64,000 nucleotides of DNA from NCBI GenBank assembly GCA_037953625.1, contig CM075649.1, positions 91,579,290 through 91,643,289 on the forward strand. Reading direction: 5' to 3'. Source of the stretch: Crotalaria pallida. Lineage: Eukaryota > Streptophyta > Magnoliopsida > Fabales > Fabaceae. The position numbers were made by a program, and so were the translations under genes. The notes below the pieces were generated by a model. That model was not told where the DNA came from, searched no databases, and saw only the letters and a list, made by a program, of their open reading frames with translations. This document shows, piece after piece, positions 20,715 through 31,800 of this stretch; position 1 is the first letter of the stretch; each line of letters begins with the position of its first letter.

Positions 20715-20891
20715 TATAAATAGATAGCCTTAGTTCCACATTTTTCACACACAAACACTTGATAGTTTCACTTGAGAAAAAAAAATAAAAATTCTAAGAG
20801 AGAAAGAGAGAGGGGGACGAGCAAGCTATAGGAAGGAGGGAGGATTTTCTTGGTTGCTTGAAGTTTTCTAAAAAGCTTAAGGAGTAGAGGT
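20715..20891 (+). promoter_or_regulatory. LTR1 core promoter, ATG-free leader and splice donor (array F)
   Basis: TATAAATA at 20715-20722, likely start near 20745-20752, then a GA-rich leader without ATG, ending AGTAGAG|GTAACC at 20889/20890. The same order and spacing occur in element B. A second donor-like word, CTCAG|GTAAGAG, lies at 24705/24706 with a counterpart in B near 4475. Confidence 0.55.
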
Positions 20892-23800
20892 AACCCAAAA
20901 TCACTTATTTATTTAAGCTATTTTAAGTTATTTTGTTTATATATTGTTTAAAACCTTCTCAATTTCTTCTATAATCAAGTTCTAAATTTTCCTTTTCATT
21001 TTAAAGTTATTTTTGAATAAGTGATATTGTTCTTGAGTCATATGAATTAAGAATGAGAAAAGGGACACAAAAAGGGTGTTTAAAGGGATTTATCTCCCCT
21101 TTTCTTTAAATTCTTAAGATGGCTAAAAGTTTTTGATGAGTTTGAATAATTTAATTTCTGGGTTTATTTTAGTTCTTATACTATATGAATTATAGAGGAT
21201 TTTGTATAATTGAACAAGTTTTTATCCTTTGCCTTTTAATTGTTTTGTTCTTTATACTAAAATAATAACAATCTTCTATGACTATGAATCTCCTAAAAGT
21301 TAATCTCTAATCTCTTTCTTGAGATATTATAATGGAAAAATGAATTATAATATGTTATATGAGCTTTGTTTTGTTGGTCAAATGAAAAAGGAATTAAAAG
21401 GGACAAAGAAATTGTTTAAAGAGAAATAATCTCCCCTTTTTATCCTAAGATGGCCGAATATTTAGAGAGGAAAAGAAGAAGTATTTAAATTTTATTTAAT
21501 TCTTTTATGTGAATAGGTATTTGTTATTCTGATCTTTTATGGTTATGTAATTCACAAGTTTAAATCTCTGAATATTTTTGGATATAGAATTTTTATGTTG
21601 TTACTGGTCATATGAACAATGAATAGAAAGGGACTCAAAATGAGGTTTAAAGAAACTAAGGTTTCCCCTTTTTATTTAGGGATGACCGAATTATGTGAAG
21701 TAAGAAAATGAAAGGTTAAATTCTTATATGTGAATAATTGTTTAAAATTTTGTTATATTAATAAAAGATTTAATGTGTTGAGTGTAATAGTTTGCATTTA
21801 GAAATCATTGTTTTGTTTGAGTTTATTTTTATTATTTCTAGGTTTTTGGCTGTGAGGCCTTTGATATATGTGTGTATATAGATATACTAATAGTAATATA
21901 TAGTAATATATATATATATATAGTATTTGTTTGGTATTAGGTATAATGGATAGTATTTGATGTATATATAATCAATTGTAGTTATAGTGTTAAATAAAAT
22001 TTGTTGAGCAGTGGCCTAATGGCCCTAATAATAATAATAAGTGTAATCATAATAATGATAAACTAAGTTGTATGTGTTCTCTACTTGGATGAATATATAA
22101 ATGAGTACATGTGGTATTAAAACATTAGTCCTGTTCTAATTGAAGAAACTGATTTGTATCTGGTTTTTTGGAGTGGATGGAAATTTATAATAAGATATTT
22201 GTTTAATTATTGTATGTGTGCCTATGTGAGTGTGTAAGTGTTATAATGATATAGGATACTTGTTTAGTGACTGTCCAAAATCTATTTTTACTCAAAAAGT
22301 ACTTATTTTAATTTATTTAAGGTCTAAATTATTTTGCCTAAAGGTATGAGTTATGAATGTGTGTTATATGTATTTTAAAATTATGTTCTTAAAATTATTT
22401 CTATTCTGTAAGTTTTAAATTTTCTTAACTATTTGTGAATTTTGCTCCTGTTCATATGAATAAGGATTAAAAAGGGACTTATAAAGTGGTTTAAAGAAAC
22501 AACCCTTTTTATTTCCTGATGATGGACAAATTTTGAGAAGGAAATTAGGGTATAGAAAATTTGATTTGCAATCATCTGAGTATTTAAGTGATTTTTGAGA
22601 TTTGTGGTAATGACTGTTTGAGGTTTAGTCCTGAGTTTTAAAGAGAAATAACCCTCTGATGAATAAACAAAACTTGATTTGAAAATTTTGCAAAAATTTA
22701 TTTTACTCACTGTGTGAACCGTGAGGTTCATGGAAAAACAAAAAAAAAATAAAATTTGTATGATTGTTGGAGGATATGTGCATGAGTTATTCTTGTTTCC
22801 AATAGTTAATAGTTGATTATAAGGCTTAGATGATTGATTATGTGAAAAATGATTTTTGATTATTGTTTTTATTTTGATGATATGGCCGAAATTGTTATTT
22901 ATATAGGGTAGGTATATTGTTGAAATTTTTCTAAGTCTATCTGTACTAATGTGGTGTTTTAAATTCTTGAAGTGATTTCATGAAATAACAATTGAAGGAA
23001 TGATTTTTAAAAAGATTAATAATTTTGGGAATTTGTTTATATCCTGGAAAATTTTATTGGCATAAAGACATATGAAATTAAAATGATATTTTATGTCCTT
23101 ATGTGTATATGTGTTTAGTGTAAAAAGAAAGTTTTTAAATGAATGAGATTATCAATTTCCTGGGAAATCAAGTTGCTGTCTAGACTTTATATGAATTAGA
23201 AAATGTAACTATTTTTATAAGATATGGATACTTTTGAGTTATAGTTTTTAGCTCTTTGAAAATAGATGTCAGAACTTTAATTGGATGAATATTGTGAGTA
23301 AGTGCAATTGTTTGAGTGGTTGTCCAGATTTGTTTTATATTGACATTAGTAGTATGTCTAGAAGATTTTAGGTGAATTGAAATAATTTAAGTGCTGCCCA
23401 TAATTGAATAAGTGGGGAAAAATATTACTTTTTAAGCTTAATTTCATTTTAAGAATTTGGTATGTGAATTTTTAGTAGGAAATTGAAAAGAATGAATTTT
23501 GGGTAGCTGTGAAGAGATGCAACTTTATTTTGTTACTGTCCAGAATCTTAGTTTGAGTTGCATCAACTTTAGAACTTGTTTTGACTTGATAAGTGAATGA
23601 GTTCATATTTTAGAATGATTATTGATGTGTTAAGTGTTTGTATTGATTTTTTAAAATGTGTTTCTGGCTGTCCAAATGATTAAAAGATTTCATTAAGTTT
23701 AAGTTATTTGTTTAAGCGGCTTATGTTACTATTTGAATGGTAGTTGTTATATAAGCATTTGGAATTGAATTATGAGTTAATGAAAGTATGAATAGTCTCT

Positions 23801-26111
23801 AATGATTTAATTGATTAAGTTCTAATTTTTTTTGTATTATATGTATAGATCTTAGAATTATATATGGTTATAAATGAATGATAGAACATGTTTATAACAA
23901 TTTTTAGAATTGATGCAACTAGATTTTGGTGACTATCCAGCAAGCAAAATTATTTTGTTTAATGTATATTTAATCATATTTTTATACTAGAACTGTAAAG
24001 AAATTGTAGGAAAAAGTGGCATGTCTTTCCGATAAACCAGTGGTGGAAAAAGCGATTTTCAAGACTTGTAGGGTCTGCTGTCCAAAATTCTAGAATTGTT
24101 GCATCAACTATAAAAATTGTTTTGGAATGAATTAGTATGAGGATTTTTATAGGACCCTTAATATAAGTGTATCGAGTATAAAAGAAATTATAAAAGTAAT
24201 TCTGTGAAAATATGATTTGATGTTATTTGTTTAAATAAAGTGTTGTTTTATTTGTATAAATCTGTGGCTGATAATGGTTGTATGTCTTTGAAAAGTGATT
24301 TTGACTTGATGATTGGTTTTAAAGATTTTATTTAGTAATGTTTAAGAGGCCTTGATTGTGGAGAAGGAATGATTTACTTTTCAAGTGTTGTATATTCTAA
24401 TACAAAGTCTTTTGATTTCAAAGGTTATTAAGAAAGTGGTATTTGTTAAAAGTATGTTTTTCAAAAAGGAATTATTTTAAGTTATCTAATGCCTTAAAAA
24501 GGGTTTCTGTTTTAAAAAGGGATTTCTGTTTTAAGGTACTTGGGTGCTTTGGGTTTAGTCCTTACATTAGCGAATAGATAGTATAAGATACTTGCGTGAT
24601 ATTGATTGTATGTCGTTCATCATTTAAAAAAAAAGGAATTAAAAGTGAACGAGCTGCTGGAGCTGTGAACGCAAAGGTTGAAAACAGAGTAAGCATGGAT
24701 CTCAGGTAAGAGAGCAACCTTCCTAAGACATAATGGCACTGAGGTAGCATTAGGACGTTCCGTATCATCTCAAAGGTCGGAACTAGGAATCTATAGGTTG
24801 AGTAGTAAGACGGCAAATGTGTGTGTGTTCCGCCGTCCTTACGAAAAATACGATTCCTCAATATTATGTCTGTTAATATTTGTTATACCATGTTGTATAT
24901 TCTGAAGTCGTATATTGGATATTGCTTTAATGATTTTGGAGATGATAAAATGATAAGTGATGAGATAACAAATATGTTGGGATTATTTTGGGATAAGGAT
25001 TTATCCTATGGAAGTGTGCTCGATGTATATTCAATTGTTGTTCCTATGAAAAGGACTTGAAATGTCTGGAAGTATGATTGTGAAAATAAATTATGCAAAA
25101 TGATTATTTGAATCTTGTGAAATTTGAAGATCGTTGTTAGTGTACAGTGATGGTGCGAACGGCACAATGACTTTATTATATCCCCTTAAGCGATTGGCCA
25201 CGTGAATGACTTTGCCGTGGCTCATGTCTTGTGGAATCCACTGTACTTTAGGGAGGTGTTTGCTATGGTCCCTTAGAGGTCGAGACCCGTTAGAAGTGCG
25301 GCTTAGAATGGGTCGACCAAACTTAGGATTAAGAAAAGATTTCTAAAAGACTTTAAAAAGATTTAAAAGACTTTAGGACCCAATCCTTTCTAACTACGTT
25401 GAGAGCGAAGTAGTGGAGAGGAAAGATACCGGATACTTGGAGGTCGTGCATTTCGCCAAGTGGTGATTGCGATAGGGGAGGGCAATGATGGTGATTCGTC
25501 AAGAAGCCTAAGAGCGCTTCCCTAGGTGGAACGATGCTACAGTGATCAAGGGCACCTGCTGGTCGTTGATCGTAGCGAGGGCTACATGTACAACTAGGGA
25601 TAGAGCTGTCGCCCCCTTGAACAAATCATGGATGGTGTAGAGGGAATCCGAATAGGACTAGAAGCCATCGATTATTTTTGATGAACTTATGAATTGATGA
25701 TTGATTTTATTTTGCTGGCCAACTTGCGTGGTTTCAGCTGGTACGTACCCTTTGGCTTCGAGGTCAGCATGGTTAGGATTCCTGTGCATCCCATCTGCTT
25801 TCCGACTTAGGTTGTGGTTGGATGATGAAGAGGAGATGTATCGTGTGTGCTGACTGTTCCCTTACCTCAATGACTTCCCTCCCTAAATCATTGACGGTTG
25901 TATTGTGGAAAGACCTAGTGGAAAGACTATGAGTATGAAACTTTAAGAAAAGATATTAATGCGAAGAAAGAGGAAGATATAATAAGTTATAAGAATAAAG
26001 TGGTAATTATGAGCTGTGAATGAGGAAATGTTATAGTTATTGCATATATTTGTGTCTTAATGTGATCCCTTAGAGTAAGTCCATGCCGTCGACGACCATT
26101 CGTTCGGATCG

Positions 26112-26297
26112 TTGACTCTCTTTCTTCTTTCCTTTCCCTGTGGACATTGGGGACAATGTTCACAGATGTCAGATCATGTAGCATTACAAGTGATGGTTGC
26201 TGATCGTGAGATGAAGTATATTTATGAGGAGGATGCAAAAGCGCCAAGCCGAGAAATCTTTCAGATACTTGTGATGAAGGATAGCAATGAAGATTAG
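26112..26297 (+). pseudogene. Decayed LTR-encoded ORF, LTR1 copy
   Basis: The frame keeps a CGHW word, DHVALQ, VADREMKY and an ending rich in acidic residues, matching in order GHWHR, DHTLRG, AIDREEVRY of the element B LTR ORF, but about 20 residues and most of the acidic tail are missing and there is no matching ATG. Read as a broken copy of the same accessory gene. Confidence 0.45.
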
Positions 26298-26715
26298 TAG
26301 TCTAAGTTAGTATAGTTTTTATTTTTGTATTCCATCACTAGATGGGTAGGACATGATTACTCTATCCCGAATGTAACCCCTGTTGTAATAAATGATTATT
26401 TGAAATGAAATAAAAGAAATTTCTTTTGTTCATAAAGTAATTAAACTATTTTTCCGCAAGTTAACCATCGACTAAATATGACATTTAGAAAAATGAGTTT
26501 TTGGAAATGTGTTGGATGATAACATCTCTTTTTGGAAATAGAATTTTATGACGCAAGTACCAAAACATTTTTTGTAAACTAAATGAATCAAATTGTATTT
26601 ATGAAAATCTTTTGGTAAAAGAATTAAACTGAATTGATTTTGATAATGTTATAAAAAAAAAATGGCGCAAATTTTTAGTAAAAATTCTAAGTCCAAATTG
26701 GGGTGTTACACTTAG

Positions 26716-26727
26716 TGGTATCAGAGC
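26716..26727 (+). other. Primer binding site, first internal domain of F
   Basis: TGGTATCAGAGC five bases after the LTR end; initiator tRNA-Met type as in element B. Confidence 0.9.
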
Positions 26728-26858
26728 GATGGTTGTCCTTAGTGGCCTTAAGCATAGCCTTATATGCTTTCCTTGTGTGACTCTGGTTATGTTTGTTTGT
26801 GTCTGGGTTGCGGTAGTTTTAGTCCTAGAGTAAACTAAGAGTTAGGATTGGCGCGGAA

Positions 26859-27556
26859 ATGATGATGCAAGGATGTTCTGCAAGTCTGACTAGTCAAGGC
26901 AGTAGCAGCAATGACGCAAACCCTGAATTCCAAAGAGGTCTGAGGTTAGGACTACAGATAGCTTTTCCACATTTGGAGTTTCCCAAGTTTGGACAGGCAA
27001 GAATACCAAGCGACTGGTTGGTAGGGGAATCTTCGACAAGAAATGCAAAGGCGAAACCGGTCAATTACTCTGCTAAGCATGGCTTCGCTTGGAAGTCTCG
27101 ACACAACAAGGTGCCTGGTAGGAGGAATCAGAGGTATCGTGGTTCTCATCAGCAAAATCGTAGGAATGGAAAAGAATCAAGTTGGAAGTCCATGGATCCC
27201 CGGTGGTTTTTGGAAACAATCAACATCAAGGTGGAAAAAAAAACAACAACAAAAATGATGGGAATCAAAGAACGTGGAATGGTAATAACATCAATAATGG
27301 TGGTGCTCGAGGTAATGGGAATGGTGAAGAAGGTCAGAGAGGTGTAATCCAGTTGTGTGGTCACTGCAACAAAGACCTTTATGGACCAAATCGCCCTTAT
27401 GAGAATCCGAACTGCTTCAACTGTAGCAAACTAGGACACACTGCGAGGAACTGCTGGGAACCAAAGCGTGAAAGGGGTTCTGATAAACCAAAGGGAAACG
27501 GAAGAGTATTCGCTATGATGGGGAATGAGGATGTTAATGCTGCTAGTCGTTCTTAG
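26859..27556 (+). pseudogene. gag: Truncated, frameshifted gag of F, first copy
   Basis: ATG at 26859 opens a frame whose capsid part is almost all deleted; near 27180-27250 the coding signal passes to the next frame (GGKKNNNKN, Asn/Gly-rich) and ends in a nucleocapsid end: a degenerate CGHCNKDLYGPNRP and a perfect CCHC knuckle CFNCSKLGHTARNC at 27413-27454. The layout copies the gag tail of element B (CNKCNKNHFGPNCP, then a CCHC knuckle). No protease or RT follows. It cannot make full Gag; the retained knuckle may be a leftover or serve RNA binding. Confidence 0.8.
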
Positions 27557-28767
27557 GTTTGAGTTGTTTGAACGAAGTGGAGTATTCACTAGTTGTGTTT
27601 ACTTCTTTTGTGTGGATTCGTGATAATTTGTTTCTTGACTGGTTATGTTGAAGGATTATTCCTTCTTCTGCCTTTTCCTGTGATATAATAATATTGAAAT
27701 TTTCATGAGATCAATGAATGTTGTGCTTAAGTATGTTGTATAGAACTCCTTGTGAGAATGCGGAAACCAATTCTTGGAAAAAGTGTGGTATTTTAAGGAC
27801 TGCCAGAGGAGAATGGAGTTCAAGTCAAGACATTACCCTACTTCGTTTCGATTTTTGAAAAGAACCCAATCACCCTTCTTATGATTATTGAACTTGATTT
27901 TCGTATTTTTGCGATAATTTGAACTTCTCAAATTAAAAAGACTTCCTGTTTATCAAAAATTACCCAGCCTAATGACCACATTATTCAACCAAATACCAAA
28001 TTTCAGTAAAATTCAAAGTTCTTTTCTCGAATTTTCGTGATTAAAACATAACCCTAACATATCAAGTTATGAAGGAAGTAACACTTGTATGCATAACACA
28101 TGAATTTTAAGAGGCTGAAGGGACAAGGTGATGGTACAGTTGTGTGAAAAATTACGAATTTTGGAATAATGGTTTAGAGTCAGTCCCTAAGCGGTACTAA
28201 GAAGGGGATTTAATGGGTGAAAAGTCGGGTAGTTATAGTCTCAAGGTAAAATTGGATATCGAGTTGTGTGATAGATGATATAAGTTTGATCAAAGTTGAG
28301 GAGCAAAAGGTTAAGTAGAGTCCATGTTAGAAGAAGTGTAGTGACAAGTAACCGTGTAGCATAGGTACGGTAGAAGTATGAAGTAACTCAGCTGGTGATT
28401 ATGGTTTTGATATGCATACAAGAAATTACTTCTGGATTGACACCAAATTCAAAAAAAATAAACTGTCCTTACCAAGCCCCTTACGTAAAATACCAAAATC
28501 CCCTATGAATGATTCATACTCACTTACCTTTAATACTTCTGGTTTGACCAAACTACTATTGTGACAATTATTGTTTGTTGCCTACCTTTGAATTTGACTC
28601 AATTCAACTCCCGCGCGGCATCATGGCAAAGGTTGACCAGTAAAAGAGTGTTGATCGACGAAGACATCGAAGGAAGGATGTATTCTCAAAAAGAAGTAAA
28701 TAACAAAGTGAAGGGTAGTAAAAATGTCTGAATAACCTTGTGTGTTTCCTTGCTTGTCTCTGTGCGT
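27557..28767 (+). other. Non-coding internal sequence of F, first copy
   Basis: About 1.2 kb with no intact frame and no recognisable pol. The last 60 bases match the pol 3' end of element B, so pol was lost by internal deletion. May hold packaging signals; none identified. Confidence 0.6.
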
Positions 28768-28805
28768 ATTTCTCGGGAACGAGAAATCTTTAAGTTGGGG
28801 AGGAT
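28768..28805 (+). other. GNRA-loop hairpin and polypurine tract, first internal domain of F
   Basis: Hairpin 28768-28787 (ATTTCTCG stem, loop GGAA), then 18 bases holding TTGGGGAGGAT up to the LTR2 start. Same spacing as element B; the loop differs but stays GNRA, although this copy has lost the coding frame. Confidence 0.65.
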
Positions 28806-31800
28806 TGTGAGACCCACAATTTTACCCAATTTATTTGTGATTTTATAATTGAAATTAGGAAATTATGCTTGATTTTGATACCTGGGTTTATATAAAAAAT
28901 ATATATATATATGAAAATATATATGTATACACGTAACATATATAGGTATATATATTATATACCAATGTTTTCCCTAGCCTATTTAAATGAAATATTTTTA
29001 AGGTAAAGTATTTGATTTAAATGATTTTAAAAGATGAAATGATTTTTGATGGATTAGAGTATCCTATCTTTAGAAATTCATATCTTTTCAACCGTATGTC
29101 GAAAAATTACAAATGATATGTCAAAACGATCGTATCGAAATCTAGATTATGAAAATGTAAAGCTTTGATTTTTATTTTTGAGTTTTCGAAATTTTATCAC
29201 TGCTGCAATAGTGAACGAATTTTTGAGTTTTAAGAACCAATGTATGGTTTTAATGCATTAAATAGCCTTTTGACTAAAGTATATTTTACTTTGAAAATAA
29301 AAATGCATTTCTGAAGTTGTATAATGTATTATCATTTAAATCAACTGTATTTTCGTATTTTATTATTTAAAAATATTTGAAAAGCTTAGAAAGTGTATTT
29401 TTGGAGGAAATGATCTTAGGACTTCAAAAATTCATAACTTTCAAACCATAAGTCCAAAAATTACAAACTTTATATGAAAACGATCGTATTGAAATGTAGA
29501 ATCTTAATATGTAAAAATAAAATTTTTATTTTACTGTTTGCGAAATTTTTTGTACAGTAGGTAGAAAATCAAATTTTGATAATTAATATGATGGGATAAT
29601 TATGTAGGCACCTCCACAATGAACCAATGAGAATTTTTCTCTCCTATTTCTAATATTATGCACTGTCCAAAATTAGTGTGGAAAGAGGGGAAGAATAGTT
29701 CTGAAGTTTGTGAGAATAATCCATGAATTAAAATGCTTTACGAATCAACAAAATCACATTTAATGCTAGTTCATGTTCCAAGTAGTATTTGAAAATTTTT
29801 GAATGGAACTTGATGAAGGGAGCACGAATTTTAGGTCATAAAAATGAAGGGAAATGCATCTCCAAACACCTATAAATAGATAGCCTTAGTTCCACATTTT
29901 TCACACACAAACACTTGATAGTTTCACTTGAGAAAAAAAAATAAAAATTCTAAGAGAGAAAGAGAGAGGGGGACGAGCAAGCTATAGGAAGGAGGGAGGA
30001 TTTTCTTGGTTGCTTGAAGTTTTCTAAAAAGCTTAAGGAGTAGAGGTAACCCAAAATCACTTATTTATTTAAGCTATTTTAAGTTATTTTGTTTATATAT
30101 TGTTTAAAACCTTCTCAATTTCTTCTATAATCAAGTTCTAAATTTTCCTTTTCATTTTAAAGTTATTTTTGAATAAGTGATATTGTTCTTGAGTCATATG
30201 AATTAAGAATGAGAAAAGGGACACAAAAAGGGTGTTTAAAGGGATTTATCTCCCCTTTTCTTTAAATTCTTAAGATGGCTAAAAGTTTTTGATGAGTTTG
30301 AATAATTTAATTTCTGGGTTTATTTTAGTTCTTATACTATATGAATTATAGAGGATTTTGTATAATTGAACAAGTTTTTATCCTTTGCCTTTTAATTGTT
30401 TTGTTCTTTATACTAAAATAATAACAATCTTCTATGACTATGAATCTCCTAAAAGTTAATCTCTAATCTCTTTCTTGAGATATTATAATGGAAAAATGAA
30501 TTATAATATGTTATATGAGCTTTGTTTTGTTGGTCAAATGAAAAAGGAATTAAAAGGGACAAAGAAATTGTTTAAAGAGAAATAATCTCCCCTTTTTATC
30601 CTAAGATGGCCGAATATTTAGAGAGGAAAAGAAGAAGTATTTAAATTTTATTTAATTCTTTTATGTGAATAGGTATTTGTTATTCTGATCTTTTATGGTT
30701 ATGTAATTCACAAGTTTAAATCTCTGAATATTTTTGGATATAGAATTTTTATGTTGTTACTGGTCATATGAACAATGAATAGAAAGGGACTCAAAATGAG
30801 GTTTAAAGAAACTAAGGTTTCCCCTTTTTATTTAGGGATGACCGAATTATGTGAAGTAAGAAAATGAAAAATTAAATTCTTATATGTGAATAATTGTTTA
30901 AAATTTTGTTATATTAATAAAAGATTTAATGTGTTGAGTGTAATAGTTTGCATTTAGAAATCATTGTTTTGTTTGAGTTTATTTTTATTATTTCTAGGTT
31001 TTTGGCTGTGAGGCCTTTGATATATGTGTGTATATAGATATACTAATAGTAATATATAGTAATATATATATATATATAGTATTTGTTTGGTATTAGGTAT
31101 AATGGATAGTATTTGATGTATATATAATCAATTGTAGTTATAGTGTTAAATAAAATTTGTTGAGCAGTGGCCTAATGGCCCTAATAATAATAATAAGTGT
31201 AATCATAATAATGATAAACTAAGTTGTATGTGTTCTCTACTTGGATGAATATATAAATGAGTACATGTGGTATTAAAACATTAGTCCTGTTCTAATTGAA
31301 GAAACTGATTTGTATCTGGTTTTTTGGAGTGGATGGAAATTTATAATAAGATATTTGTTTAATTATTGTATGTGTGCCTATGTGAGTGTGTAAGTGTTAT
31401 AATGATATAGGATACTTGTTTAGTGACTGTCCAAAATCTATTTTTACTCAAAAAGTACTTATTTTAATTTATTTAAGGTCTAAATTATTTTGCCTAAAGG
31501 TATGAGTTATGAATGTGTGTTATATGTATTTTAAAATTATGTTCTTAAAATTATTTCTATTCTGTAAGTTTTAAATTTTCTTAACTATTTGTGAATTTTG
31601 CTCCTGTTCATATGAATAAGGATTAAAAAGGGACTTATAAAGTGGTTTAAAGAAACAACCCTTTTTATTTCCTGATGATGGACAAATTTTGAGAAGGAAA
31701 TTAGGGTATAGAAAATTTGATTTGCAATCATCTGAGTATTTAAGTGATTTTTGAGATTTGTGGTAATGACTGTTTGAGGTTTAGTCCTGAGTTTTAAAGA

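Larger units (their letters stand above)
19652..26710 (+). repeat. LTR1 of array F (7059 bp)
   Basis: Private differences against LTR2 and LTR3: a 2-bp shorter AT run near 19750, A at 19972, GG at 21714-21715. U3 is about 1.1 kb; almost 6 kb lies downstream of the TATA box. It contains four diverged copies of a module (AAGGGAC..., GTTTAAAG, CCCCTTTTT, GATGGCCGAA) starting near 21038, 21376, 21608 and 22452, and scattered CTGTCCA words. The reverse-strand frame 22429-22731 and others recur only because the LTR is repeated. Confidence 0.9.

Noticed and set aside
22510..22560. CTGATGA...GAAA words resembling a hammerhead ribozyme
   Set aside because: The required stem II between the two words does not form.
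22429..22731. 100-codon minus-strand frame present three times
   Set aside because: Antisense to the LTR transcript, AT-rich, and repeated only through LTR duplication.
24562..24861. 99-codon minus-strand frame, and the 79-codon plus frame beside it, in each F LTR
   Set aside because: The minus frame is altered by a poly-A length change in LTR3; the homologous region of B is not open in the same way.
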